DNA of 64,000 nucleotides from DATCYX01 sp963714425 (GCA_963714425.1 CAVQOI010000015.1:1-64000); one strand, 5' to 3'; shown: positions 1 through 7,931, numbered from the stretch's first letter. The notes: generated from the letters alone by a model not told the origin. Program-made: numbers and translations.

Positions 1-21
1 CCCCTCTCTCGGAGAGAGGGG
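1..21. repeat. C/G-rich hairpin at window edge
   Basis: Nine-base arms CCCCTCTCT (1-9) and AGAGAGGGG (13-21) pair across a 3-base loop. It belongs by appearance to the CCCTCCCC/GGGGAGGG palindromes seen at 7813-7871, 8249-8274, 14431-14456, 39763-39786 and 44247-44297. It is cut by the window start, so the full element is unknown. Confidence 0.6.
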
Positions 22-35
22 GGATGATTTTATTC

Positions 36-70
36 TTGATCTGCCAGCAGTTGACCTGCTGGCAGATCAA
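36..70. repeat. 15-bp perfect inverted repeat (CCAGCAG palindrome family)
   Basis: Arms TTGATCTGCCAGCAG (36-50) and CTGCTGGCAGATCAA (56-70) match perfectly around loop TTGAC. No T-run follows on either strand, so a simple rho-independent terminator is unlikely. Its core, CCAGCAG-TT-N-A-N-CTGCTGG, is shared with the palindrome lying in frame inside guaA at 39456-39488, which suggests a dispersed element rather than a site-specific signal. Confidence 0.8.
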
Positions 71-280
71 AGAGATTGCTCACTGACACCCGAATGTGTG
101 GATTCCATTCACGCAGCCGTAGCTGACCCAACGCTCCAGCATGTCAGGATCCGAGAGGGCGTTCTGGATGGCGCCTGACAGGTTTTATTCACCCCCGGAA
201 AAGATTGCCAGGTCGATAATGGTTGTCAGATACGAATGGCTGCAGCGACATATGGGCAGTGTCCATTTCTCTTGATCTTA

Positions 281-1295
281 TTACCCCGTGATCTGCTTTA
301 GGGCACTACGTGGACCATGCATCGGTTCATAACCTGACTCAACTGGACCATAACCCTCCCAGTACTCGACCTTAGACGCGGCATTGAGCGCCTTCATGGC
401 GGGTAACCCGATTTGGACACATTGCTTCCACTCGCGTTTCGCGACCCAGTACCTTGCCCCGATCTCATCCTGACCCGGTTTCCAATTGAGAGCGTCCAGC
501 GCTTTGGCAACAGCCAAACGCACTTTACAGTTCTTGTCTCCCAGCGCAATGACAAGTGACGCTACTGCCCGTGTATCTCTGATCTTGCCAAGTGCGACGG
601 CAGCGGATTGGCGTACCTCCGGTTCGGGGTCTATAAGAAGCGCACCTGTGAGTGACTTAACCGCATGCGAGTCACTGATATCCCCAAGCGTTTTTACAGC
701 ACCTTCGCGGACCCATACGTCCCAGTGTTGGAGGGCAGCATTGAGTGGCTCTACAGCGGGTGGCCCGATCTGGATGCACTGTTCGATCGAGACTAATCGC
801 CCATTCGAGTCAAATTTTTTCTCCCAGTTAGCGATCCAGTATTCCGCTGCTGCGCGAACTCTTATCATCCGGCTCCCAGCCAAGTTTTTTTAGCGCTCTG
901 GCGGCAACAAGGCGGACGGTCGGCTCCCGGTCACCGAGGATGGCGATGAGCGGTTTAATGACGCGCTTGCTATCAAGTTTACTCAACGCAAAGGCAGCAG
1001 CCTGGCGCACAGTCGATTCGTCGTCCTCAAGAACAGCAATAAGCGGTTTCAGAGCCTGCTTGTCGCCGATTTCCCCCAGCGCAATGACAGCGGCTTGACG
1101 CACGCTCTCATCCGAGAGCACGTTTATCAGCGGCGTAACTGCCTGTGCATCACCAATTTTTCCTAGCGCCTCAGCGGCGGCTTTCCGCACCGTCAGCGTC
1201 TTGTAGTTTAGTGCCTTGATGAGGCCCGTAATATCGCGCTTGGCTGTTAGTTTCTCAACATTAGGCGAGCCAAAGCGTCCTTGTAAGAATGACAT
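281..1295 (-). CDS. HEAT/PBS-lyase-repeat protein, split by a frameshift
   Basis: The first part (828-1295) starts at ATG 1295 behind a good GAAAGGAGA Shine-Dalgarno and encodes repeated HEAT units with the pattern VRxAAAxALGKIGDxxAVxPLI. It runs into a stop shortly after LGWEPDD. The second part (281-883) continues in another frame with AAAEYWIANWEK and further HEAT units. The same junction occurs intact later in the protein (LNWKPGQDEIGARYWVA), so the two ORFs are one gene broken by a small indel near 870-875. Proteins of this kind are protein-binding scaffolds; the partner is unknown. It could be a real pseudogene or an assembly error. The downstream end carries a divergent tail with no recognised domain. 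Confidence 0.8.
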
Positions 1296-1366
1296 AGCCG
1301 GTCTCCTTTCTGTAACTCGGCACTATTGCGCCTAACTGATGCTTATAACGCAACTTTGTGGTTTAT

Positions 1367-1549
1367 TTAGTTATACCCGTAACCGACCAGTTTTTCACCT
1401 TCGTATGCCGAAACGGTGAACTGGGTGTTGGCGATGGCCTGCGCCAGCTCGGCAACCTGGATCGGGTTCTCGTCATACCAGCCCGTCATCTGGTGCAGGG
1501 CGTACACGGCCTCGATGTCCGGTGTTACCTGGCTGTATTCGAATCCCAT
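1367..1549 (-). pseudogene. N-terminal stump of a GNAT acetyltransferase
   Basis: Sixty codons that resemble the first half of small GNAT enzymes: an N-terminal helix with TGWYDEN, then VSAYEGEKLVGYG, which corresponds to the beta strands that normally lead into the RVISDG and acetyl-CoA-binding segment. The frame stops immediately after GYGYN, so the acetyl-CoA loop (Q/RxxGxG/A) is absent. It sits just upstream of the HEAT gene on the same strand. It is most likely a truncated remnant and not functional. The family call rests on motif resemblance only. Confidence 0.5.
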
Positions 1550-1584
1550 TGGGCTTATTATACGCCGGAAAGTGTGGGACAGTT

Positions 1585-1607
1585 GTAGGGTGCGGTTTTA
1601 CCGCACC
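1585..1607 (+). repeat. Left REP palindrome of the RAYT element (GTAG-headed)
   Basis: GTAG is followed by arm GGTGCGGT (1589-1596), loop TTT and arm ACCGCACC (1600-1607), then a run of six T at 1609-1614. A GTAG tetranucleotide 5' of a palindrome is the recognised hallmark of REPs handled by RAYT transposases. The T-run means it may also act as a terminator. Confidence 0.75.
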
Positions 1608-1638
1608 ATTTTTTCATTCTCCAATATAACATCGAGAA

Positions 1639-2190
1639 ATGCCTGAATATCGTCGATTATTTATCGTAGGCGGCACATACTTTTTCACTCTGGTTACCTA
1701 CCACCGCCTGCCCATATTGACTTTTTCTCAAGCCAGACCATTGTTACGCGCTGCCAGGGAGAATGTGCGCGAACGATTTCCTTTCAGCATTGATGCCATT
1801 TGCCTACTGCCTGATCACATCCATTGCATCTGGACATTGCCGGAGGGAGATGCGAATTATTCCAAACGCTGGGGAGAGATTAAAAGGCTGTTTACCAAAG
1901 GCTATTTAGAACAAATTGGGTCCGGGGAAACCCGTAACGAATCTCGGAGGCGGCGGGGCGAAGCTGCCATCTGGCAGCGACGATTTTGGGAGCACGCTAT
2001 CCGGGATGAGGCTGATTTGAACCGGCATTGAGACTACATCCATTACAATCCTGTGAAGCACGGATTAGTACAGCGAGTGGTTGAATGGCCATGGTCGAGT
2101 TTTCACAAGTATGTCAATATGGGGTATTATGAAAACGGATGGGGAGAAGTGCTTGGGGAGGAAGTGAGCAGGATGGGCTGCGGGGAGTGA
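1639..2190 (+). pseudogene. REP-associated tyrosine transposase (RAYT), premature stop
   Basis: The frame reads MPEYRRLF, GGTYFFTLVTY, then the HUH motif in LLPDHIHCIW and the conserved IWQRRFWEHAIRDE block. A TGA at 2029-2031 interrupts it right after DLNRH; the same frame then continues DYIHYNPVKHGLV and WPWSSFHKY up to TGA at 2188-2190, giving 183 codons with one internal stop. The expected residue there is Leu, so a single change from TTA or TGG-like codons could explain the stop. The truncated product keeps the HUH metal site but loses the YIHYNPVKHG region that carries the conserved tyrosine in RAYTs. The family (Y1 HUH, IS200/IS605-related) is certain; inactivity is inferred. Confidence 0.9.
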
Positions 2191-2195
2191 AGGTT

Positions 2196-2220
2196 GGTGT
2201 GGTCTGCAACCACACCCTAC
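2196..2220 (-). repeat. Right REP palindrome of the RAYT element
   Basis: Arm GGTGTGGT (2196-2203), loop CTGCA, arm ACCACACC (2209-2216), then CTAC. On the minus strand this reads GTAG followed by the palindrome, so it is the mirror of the left REP. It differs from the left copy by one compensated base pair in the stem (C-G to T-A), which preserves pairing. Confidence 0.75.
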
Positions 2221-2293
2221 GACTATTAACATGCAACCATTTGGGTGCCGATGATCAGAGATTTAGTCCATAGTACATGAATATGGAGGTAAT

Positions 2294-2821
2294 ATGTTTG
2301 ACTTGGGTAGATTTGCGCGAACTTATGCTTTGATTTGGGGAATTATGATCTGTGTGATCTTGTCATCTTGTTCTAATCATAACATGTCTGAAAAAGAGAT
2401 TGCCTTCTCGAAATTGTTTCCTGAGGTCAGTTTTAACGAGGAAATTCGGCAAATTGTTGTCAGAAATGAAATTAACCAAAAGATAGGTCCCTTTATTTAC
2501 TTGCGCCTAGAAAACCTGTCTTCATCGACGATTGTTTTTTCTACAGAGGATTTTGGCATCAAAATATTCACATACTCAAATGAGCAGAACCGATGGCAGG
2601 AATTAAGGAATGACATTACTTACATAACCGAAACTGTTCCGACACTAAAACCAAAAAATCAAGGTCCATTAAGATTCATGGGTGTAACATTATCACCGGT
2701 AATCGAAGGTACAGGTCAAGAGACAAGTGTTCGTATCGTCGTAATAGGAACCGTTTTTGAGAATGATATAGCCACTGATAGACTAGTGGGAGCTTATACT
2801 GACCTTACTTTAGAACCATAA
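2294..2821 (+). CDS. Small predicted lipoprotein of unknown function
   Basis: 175 residues starting at ATG 2294 behind GGAGGT (2285-2290). The N-terminus has a hydrophobic signal segment ending in the lipobox VILSSC, so the mature protein should be a lipid-anchored envelope protein. The remaining sequence looks like a single beta-rich domain (strands such as IYLRLENLSSSTIVFS) and may be an Ig-like or FxLYD-type fold; I do not recognise a family. It is AT-richer than the flanking housekeeping genes and shares this with the next two genes, which suggests they arrived together. It precedes the RHS tip gene; there is no evidence that it is an immunity protein. Confidence 0.75.
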   Translation: MFDLGRFARTYALIWGIMICVILSSCSNHNMSEKEIAFSKLFPEVSFNEEIRQIVVRNEINQKIGPFIYLRLENLSSSTIVFSTEDFGIKIFTYSNEQNRWQELRNDITYITETVPTLKPKNQGPLRFMGVTLSPVIEGTGQETSVRIVVIGTVFENDIATDRLVGAYTDLTLEP

Positions 2822-2909
2822 AAATACAATTAAGTGGCATTCCTCCCAACTCGAATATTTTTATTTTGTTACATATCTATACCGAATGACAGTTCTTTAA
2901 CATCTAAGT

Positions 2910-4025
2910 ATGCCAGCACTCGGCACGATCTTCTTTGACGCTTTTGAGTCCAGGAGAAGCACCTACATCGGGCAGGCGGGGATGCGTACGTATTACATGG
3001 GCAAATCGATGCCCAAAGCCGGGCTGATGAAGCTTATCGCCGTGAGACCGAACCTGGCGGGAAGGTATGCTCCGTTGTATGACGAGATTGCACTCGACGC
3101 GCCGACGGATTATCTGTTCACAGGTCAGAGGTGGGAGCAGGAGCTAGGATTGTACTGGTATGGGTCAAGATTCTATGACCCTTATTTGAGCCGTTTCATT
3201 CAACCAGACAGTATCGTTCCAAATATTTTTTACCCTCCGGCGTTCGATCGCTTTTCATATAGCTACAATTCACCTATAAGATATTCAGATCCTTCTGGAC
3301 ATGGGGCTTGCGATAATTCCAAGTATGCGGAAGATCTATGCGGTTCGACCCACCCGAAGAATACGAATAAACCTCGTAGAGTACCTGGTCCTAAGTTCTT
3401 AGGTAATGCTTTCAAATATAAGCGGGTAGAAATACCCGACATTACAATTGAGGATATTGCCGCTGTAATATTTTCGGAAACCAATGGGGATTATCCGGTA
3501 GACATGACAATTCGAATGATTTGGGTTGAATTCAATAGATATTCAGCTCAAATGGCGGGGGAGGTGATCAGTATTTATACAGGGGCTTTGGTATATCTAA
3601 AAGATCGTCTTCATGATAGTTATGGCATAGTCTTAAAGTCCGCTGATCAGGATTTAGCGGGTATTTCCCGAGAATTGGTGTCCCTATACAAGGGGAAGAA
3701 TTCGAAATTCGATCAAATTCTCGCCTTGGTAAAAGATGTGTACTTAAATGCGTGGAAAGGGGGCGCGCCGGATCCAACAAATGGCTCAAAATACTTCTCT
3801 GTTGCGGATGACCTGGAGAGGGAAAATGCCGACGGTTTAGTAGTTAATAAGTTTACAAATCATGAAATATTATATCATTGGCTTGTGAATAACTTCTTTT
3901 ATCATTATGGGAAAAATTTGAGTTATACCATCTCTGAGCCGTTCTTCTGGAGAGAGAACGAACTTGGCATTCTTGTAACAGGTTCAGAAGCTTGTATATG
4001 GAAATCATCTTGTGGTGCCCGATAG
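2910..4025 (+). CDS. Orphan RHS-repeat core with a SleB-like C-terminal tip
   Basis: Residues 1-25 match the end of a laminin-G-like segment (FFDAFESRRSTYIGQAG) also seen at 6339-6436. Residues ~65-130 are the RHS-associated core: DYLFTGQR, LGLYWYGSRFYDP, LSRFIQPDSIVP, and the DPSGH boundary after which RHS tips vary. The tip (~133-371) includes IEDIAAVIFSETNGDYP and APDPTNGSKYF, resembling the cell-wall hydrolase SleB/CwlJ fold (glutamate motif and DPTGG-type motif). A full RHS protein is far longer, so only the last core repeat and tip remain. An in-frame stop lies ten bases upstream of the ATG and no Shine-Dalgarno is visible, so expression is doubtful. The RHS call is firm; the hydrolase call for the tip is tentative. 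Confidence 0.75.
   Translation: MPALGTIFFDAFESRRSTYIGQAGMRTYYMGKSMPKAGLMKLIAVRPNLAGRYAPLYDEIALDAPTDYLFTGQRWEQELGLYWYGSRFYDPYLSRFIQPDSIVPNIFYPPAFDRFSYSYNSPIRYSDPSGHGACDNSKYAEDLCGSTHPKNTNKPRRVPGPKFLGNAFKYKRVEIPDITIEDIAAVIFSETNGDYPVDMTIRMIWVEFNRYSAQMAGEVISIYTGALVYLKDRLHDSYGIVLKSADQDLAGISRELVSLYKGKNSKFDQILALVKDVYLNAWKGGAPDPTNGSKYFSVADDLERENADGLVVNKFTNHEILYHWLVNNFFYHYGKNLSYTISEPFFWRENELGILVTGSEACIWKSSCGAR
2931..3034 (+). repeat. Direct repeat copy A (laminin-G end / RHS linker)
   Basis: About 104 bases running from TTCTTTGACGC to GGGCTGATGAAGCT. It aligns with 6339-6436 over its full length, with two 3-base gaps and a perfect central block AAGCACCTACATCGGGCAGG. The two copies bracket the RHS tip and the beta-propeller lipoprotein gene, so recombination between them could delete or swap that cassette. 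Confidence 0.75.
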
Positions 4026-4049
4026 CTTCATCAATGCTGGGAGGTACTC

Positions 4050-5513
4050 ATGCAAACATCTAAATCATCAATGTACCAATTTCTTGTATTGCTGACTACC
4101 TTGTTTTTAACTGCATGTTCTCAAGCATTGGAACCGGAGTTTTCTGCTACAACTCCTTCTCACATACAGACACCTATGTATGCAGCAACGCGAATTCCTA
4201 CAAATACTTCACAGTCGGCAATTACACCCACTACGATGTCATTAAGTACACAGACTCCAGAAACTAAAACAGCAACTGTTAAACCTACACTTCCACCTAC
4301 TTTTCCGCCCCTGAAAACTTCTACTTTATCACCAGTTCTATCCAGCACCCCTGTTCCTCACATCATTCCTTCTTCACCGGGTTTGTACAGTTTTATCTGG
4401 CAGGTTGACTATGCATATCAAAAACGCGTTAATTCATCGATTGGGGCTCCAATTACTCTAGATGCACTTAATGCAGGGAGCAATACCAAGATCATCGGCC
4501 CAGGGGACGCTCGCCAACTGGAATTTGCCAATTTTGCAGATTATATGGCTTATTGGACTTTAGGCCGACCAGGTCAATTATGGATCTCTGATCTTGGTTA
4601 TCAGGACCCCCAGTTGATTTTCACAGATAGTGATGAGATTTACCCTCAGACTGATTTTGCCGACCGGATGGAGTTGATTTGGTCCCCAGACGATCTACAT
4701 CTAATTATTAGGGTGCCAGAGAACCCTGAACTCAATTTAATCTTTCATCGGGAGACAGCCTCCATCGATCCCTGGCCCTATGATTGCGATCGGGTGGCGC
4801 TGTCGCCATACAGTGGTGAGTTGGCGACCTGGTGCAACTCGGATAATGGCGATTCTCGCTTTGGGGTCATTGAGTGGGGAGGAGACATTTGGTATTCGGA
4901 TGAGGGACCAAATCAAGTGTTCCTAATTCGACACGAAGGCTATCCTATAAGTTGGGCTTGGTCGTCGGATGGTACACGAATCGCCTTTTACAGTCTGGAT
5001 GATCCTGATGGATACTTGATGATTGCAGATGCTCAAGGTAAGATCATAAAAAAAATCTATCCAGGATCTGCCTATTGGTTGGCTGCAACACCAGAATACA
5101 CGGTTCAAGGGTTCGGCCCATCTCAACCACCTATCAAATGGGCGCCAGATAATCAATCCCTCGTTATATTTGCGGTAGGTAGCTCATCGCGGCCATGCCC
5201 GACTTTCTTTGTCGCTTTCTTAGATAAAGAGATTAATCGCCTTCCTTGTTGGCAGGTGATCAACTCCTTATCAGAAAAGATCGTTTGGACCATCTTGGAT
5301 TCGAGCGATCAAATTGTCACTCGTGTGGAACCTAATGTTAGCCCATTGGCTTTTTCTGCACCAACGATATCTCCAGACGGCAAGTTGTTAATGATCAATT
5401 ATGCACCGACCGGACCTTATCGAAAGGCTATTCTAATTGATTTGACAACAAATGAGGCTTTTTCTTATAATTGGCCGGCCACAACCACCATGCGGTGGAG
5501 CAGCATCCCATGA
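4050..5513 (+). CDS. Predicted lipoprotein with WD40/TolB-like beta-propeller
   Basis: 487 residues from ATG 4050 behind GGGAGGT. The signal segment ends in the lipobox FLTAC. Residues ~30-110 form a Thr/Pro/Ser-rich linker, typical of Anaerolineae lipoproteins. The rest contains propeller-like blades: MELIWSPDDLHLIIRV, ISWAWSSDGTRIAFYS, PIKWAPDNQSLVIF, APTISPDGKLLMINY, each with the W/S-P/S-D-G/N pattern of TolB-like repeats. It probably binds a ligand or partner at the cell surface. The gene is 24 bases after the RHS tip and AT-rich like it. Whether it is functionally tied to the tip, for example as an immunity protein, cannot be told; lipoprotein immunity proteins of this size would be unusual. 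Confidence 0.8.
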   Translation: MQTSKSSMYQFLVLLTTLFLTACSQALEPEFSATTPSHIQTPMYAATRIPTNTSQSAITPTTMSLSTQTPETKTATVKPTLPPTFPPLKTSTLSPVLSSTPVPHIIPSSPGLYSFIWQVDYAYQKRVNSSIGAPITLDALNAGSNTKIIGPGDARQLEFANFADYMAYWTLGRPGQLWISDLGYQDPQLIFTDSDEIYPQTDFADRMELIWSPDDLHLIIRVPENPELNLIFHRETASIDPWPYDCDRVALSPYSGELATWCNSDNGDSRFGVIEWGGDIWYSDEGPNQVFLIRHEGYPISWAWSSDGTRIAFYSLDDPDGYLMIADAQGKIIKKIYPGSAYWLAATPEYTVQGFGPSQPPIKWAPDNQSLVIFAVGSSSRPCPTFFVAFLDKEINRLPCWQVINSLSEKIVWTILDSSDQIVTRVEPNVSPLAFSAPTISPDGKLLMINYAPTGPYRKAILIDLTTNEAFSYNWPATTTMRWSSIP

Positions 5514-5517
5514 TCAG

Positions 5518-5699
5518 GTTATTTCTGATTGATTTATTATTATGCAAATACCCGCCGAGTGATCCCGGTGGACCCAGGGCAAGGCTTAGCGGCGGAAATA
5601 GCGAAAGACTTGGAGCCTGTAGGCTGGACGTTGTCGCCATAAAGTTACCCGGAGCAGCTACCATCAAGATCACACCTAGTCCGTCGATGTAATCTTCGC
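5518..5699. other. Non-coding spacer after the beta-propeller gene
   Basis: No convincing gene. The stretch turns GC-rich again just after the stop codon at 5513, marking the right edge of the AT-rich block. Short open frames here have no recognisable features. Confidence 0.4.
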
Positions 5700-6429
5700 C
5701 AGGCTTCGCCTCGGCTTTGCCGAGGCTCGCAGGTACAGCGCGACCGATGGCTTCAAGAATGGCGACTTCTCCGCCTGGTCTTCCAGCACAACCGACGGCG
5801 GCGATCTCAGCGTAACCGGTGGGGCTGCCCTGGTGGGTTCCTACGGCATGCAAGCCGTGATCGATGATACGACAGCCATCTACGTCACCGATGACAGCCC
5901 AAACAATGAAACGCGTTACCGGGCGCGCTTCTACTTGGATCCCAATTCAGCCACTATCTCCGGCGGTGTTGTGCCTATCTTCTTCGGTTATTCCGGGGCG
6001 ACTGTCGTCGTGCGATTGGAGCTGTATTACTCCAGCGGCTCCTACAAGATCCGGGCGCGCGTCCTGAAAGACGATAGCAGCTGGACCTACGGGAGCTACG
6101 TCAATATCAGCGATGCAAGCCATTATATTGAGCTGGACTGGATGGCAGCTTCCTCCCAGGGCGCGAACGACGGCAGGGTGACCTTCTGGGTAGATCAGAC
6201 CGGATGCTTGCATCCGGGCGACCTTTATGGCGGCAACCAACAAGCTGATCTCACCGGGCAGGACAACGATACCCGCCGGGTGGATTACGCCAGGCTGGGA
6301 ACCGTGAACGGCGTGCCGCCAGGCACCAGCGGGACATATTATTTTGATGCCTTTGAGTCAAGGCGAAGCACCTACATCGGGCAGGCGGGAGCGTTTGCAT
6401 TACCTGGCAATTCAGCAAGGCCGGGCTGA
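5700..6429 (+). pseudogene. Laminin-G-like secreted protein remnant
   Basis: An open frame reads DGFKNGDFSAWSSSTTDGGDLSV, GSYGMQAVIDDTTAIYV, RYRARFYLDPNS, then a concanavalin-like strand series and YYFDAFESRRSTYIGQAG, before stopping at 6427-6429. This pattern is common in large secreted Chloroflexota proteins, where it is one domain among many and often precedes RHS cores. Here it has no signal peptide, no clear start (a GTG at 5833 is the first possible one within the domain) and no C-terminal continuation. It is read as a fragment of a formerly larger gene. The same end segment is fused to the RHS core at 2910. A GCCTCGGC-TTT-GCCGAGGC hairpin (5708-5726) lies at its left edge. Confidence 0.65.
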
Positions 6430-6436
6430 TGAAGCT
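6339..6436 (+). repeat. Direct repeat copy B
   Basis: About 98 bases matching copy A at 2931-3034. In copy B the frame shifts relative to the KAGLMKL reading of copy A and ends in a stop, consistent with decay on this side. Confidence 0.75.
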
Positions 6437-6809
6437 CACGCTGCCACAAGCACAGCGACCTTCCAACCGCCGCGAAGCAAAGCGTAGCCTCTGCCCAAAT
6501 GGGGGATATTTTGGGGGATATCGCCCCAAACCCCTTGAAATCTTAGAAATTTTGTGCTATATACAGGCTGTGTTCCTTGCGCTGCACTCCGCGCCGCCCC
6601 CGCCCAGGGATCGCACCTTACCAACCTGCCGCGGTTTTCCGCCCCTGCCTCTCCGCCAAATAGGCATTGTTTCGAATTGATTTTTTCTGGAACAATTCCA
6701 ATAATTTGCCATGCCCGCTTTGACCGCCCCCTTCACTCCTCACGCCTCACTCCTAACCCCCTCTCTTAGGTTATACTTAAACTGTTCGACAAACCCTGGA
6801 GGTGAGATC
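6430..6809. other. Intergenic region before the NBR1-Ig lipoprotein gene
   Basis: Contains no credible gene. The part at 6725-6770 is a C/T-rich run of CACTCCTCAC-type words, also seen at 12,650-12,690, 13,090-13,180 and 50,760-50,790. A TATACT hexamer near 6770 could be the -10 box for the gene at 6810, but no matching -35 box is visible. Confidence 0.4.
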
Positions 6810-7808
6810 GTGTATTCCAAGAAAATCCTTTGCTCAGCATTGCTGGCAATATCCTTGCTACTCTCCGCCTGCGGCGGCGGGGCTCAGGCAGATACCACCC
6901 CGACCCCCGACTCGCAGAGCGTGCTGACTGCCGCCGCTGTGACCGCGCAGGCGCGTATGACCGAGCTGGCGGGGCAAACCCCCTCTCCTCTGCCTGCCAC
7001 AGCTACCTATACCCCCGCTCCCGCCACGCCTACCGCCACCCGCCCTACGACGCTGGTTGCTGCTACCACCGGCGCTCCGCCAGTTTCGAGTGGCTCCGAC
7101 CGCCTTGAATTCGTCGCCGATCTGACTGTGCCAGACGGCACTACCTTTGCAGCCGGGGAAAAGTTCACCAAGACCTGGCGTTTGAGGAACTCTGGCACAT
7201 CCACCTGGACGACTGCTTACGCCCTGGTGTACTCTTACGGCGATCAAATGGGTGGTGTTGCCTCGACCCCATTGCCCGTCCAGGTGCCTCCTGGGCAAAC
7301 CGTGGACCTGAGCGTGCAGCTCACTGCCCCCTCTTCTGCTGGCAATTACGCCGGCTTCTGGTTGCTGCGCAACCCCGCGGGGACCAACTTTGGTCTGGGG
7401 CCTAACGCCAACGGCGCCTTCTACGTGCAGATCAGTGTCTCTACCACGGCTGCCACCAGCACCACGGGACCCTCCCCCACACCCGGGAGCACCAGCGGTA
7501 GCGCCGTCACCAGCGCCACATTGAGCGTGAACCAGGCCACCGTCTCGGCAGCCTGCCCCTATACCTTCACCTTCACGGGTGCCTTCACCTTAAGCAGAGC
7601 CGCCACAGTGGTTTACCAGCTGGACGTGGAAGCCGATGTTCCCCTCAACCTGCCCGGCCCGACAACAGCCAGCCTGAACGCCGGCACCTCTCAGGTGACT
7701 TACACCTTGAACTTCACCGCTTCTACCAGCGGCAATGCCCGCTTGCATATCACCTCCCCGGAGGATGTCAGCTCGACTGCAGTGAACTTCACGCTGACCT
7801 GCCAGTAG
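6810..7808 (+). CDS. Lipoprotein with NBR1-Ig-like domain
   Basis: 332 residues. The start is GTG 6810, chosen because GGAGGTGA lies at 6798-6805 and the protein then begins directly with a signal peptide (KKILCSALLAISLLLSAC lipobox); an ATG at 6711 in the same frame would add 33 non-signal residues. After a Thr/Pro linker, residues ~90-200 form an NBR1-Ig-like domain with FTKTWRLRNSGTSTWTTAY and the VPPGQTVDLSVQLTAP strand; the C-terminal ~80 residues look like a second beta-sandwich. These domains are common in surface lipoproteins of this phylum and are presumed to bind polymers or proteins. Function is not known. Confidence 0.85.
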   Translation: MYSKKILCSALLAISLLLSACGGGAQADTTPTPDSQSVLTAAAVTAQARMTELAGQTPSPLPATATYTPAPATPTATRPTTLVAATTGAPPVSSGSDRLEFVADLTVPDGTTFAAGEKFTKTWRLRNSGTSTWTTAYALVYSYGDQMGGVASTPLPVQVPPGQTVDLSVQLTAPSSAGNYAGFWLLRNPAGTNFGLGPNANGAFYVQISVSTTAATSTTGPSPTPGSTSGSAVTSATLSVNQATVSAACPYTFTFTGAFTLSRAATVVYQLDVEADVPLNLPGPTTASLNAGTSQVTYTLNFTASTSGNARLHITSPEDVSSTAVNFTLTCQ

Positions 7809-7812
7809 CCTT

Positions 7813-7871
7813 AACCTAACCCCCCACATCCCCCTTCTCTGAAGGGAAGGGGGAGCAGAGGTGGTTAGGTT
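7813..7871. terminator. Composite hairpin downstream of the lipoprotein gene
   Basis: Outer arms AACCTAACC (7813-7821) and GGTTAGGTT (7863-7871) enclose an inner C-rich/G-rich stem (CCCCCTT/AAGGG). No long T-run follows. It may terminate transcription, but its layout (outer arms plus inner CCCTT/AAGGG stem) also fits the C/G-rich palindrome family dispersed in this window. Confidence 0.55.
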
Positions 7872-7931
7872 GTGTGTAGTGGCCCATATCGCCGCAAATC
7901 GAAAAACGCCCATCAAACCAACCTCTTAGCC

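Larger units (their letters stand above)
1585..2220 (+). mobile_element. REPtron: RAYT gene between two inverted REPs
   Basis: A RAYT transposase reading frame (1639-2190) lies between two palindromes of near-identical sequence in opposite orientation, each headed by GTAG at the outer end. The right palindrome, read on the minus strand, is GTAG-GGTGTGGT-loop-ACCACACC; the left is GTAG-GGTGCGGT-loop-ACCGCACC. This arrangement of a single-copy RAYT flanked by inverted REPs is the known REPtron layout. The transposase has a premature stop, so the unit is probably inactive now. Confidence 0.75.

Noticed and set aside
80..184. Short minus-strand frame reading LSGAIQNALSDPDMLERW and ending SYGCVNGIHTFGCQ
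   Set aside because: It resembles real coding sequence but has a stop right before it, no start near the beginning and no recognisable family; it may be a remnant and cannot be supported as a gene or a peptide precursor.
486..893. 135-codon plus-strand ORF
   Set aside because: It lies opposite the HEAT-repeat gene and has the composition of a shadow frame.
1328..1352. GCCTAACTGATGCTTATAACGC resembling integron attC boxes
   Set aside because: The two core-like boxes are only about ten bases apart and there is no attC-length stem, nor an integrase gene in the window.
6711..6809. Earlier ATG for the NBR1-Ig lipoprotein
   Set aside because: It would put 33 non-signal residues before the signal peptide; the GTG at 6810 has a strong Shine-Dalgarno.
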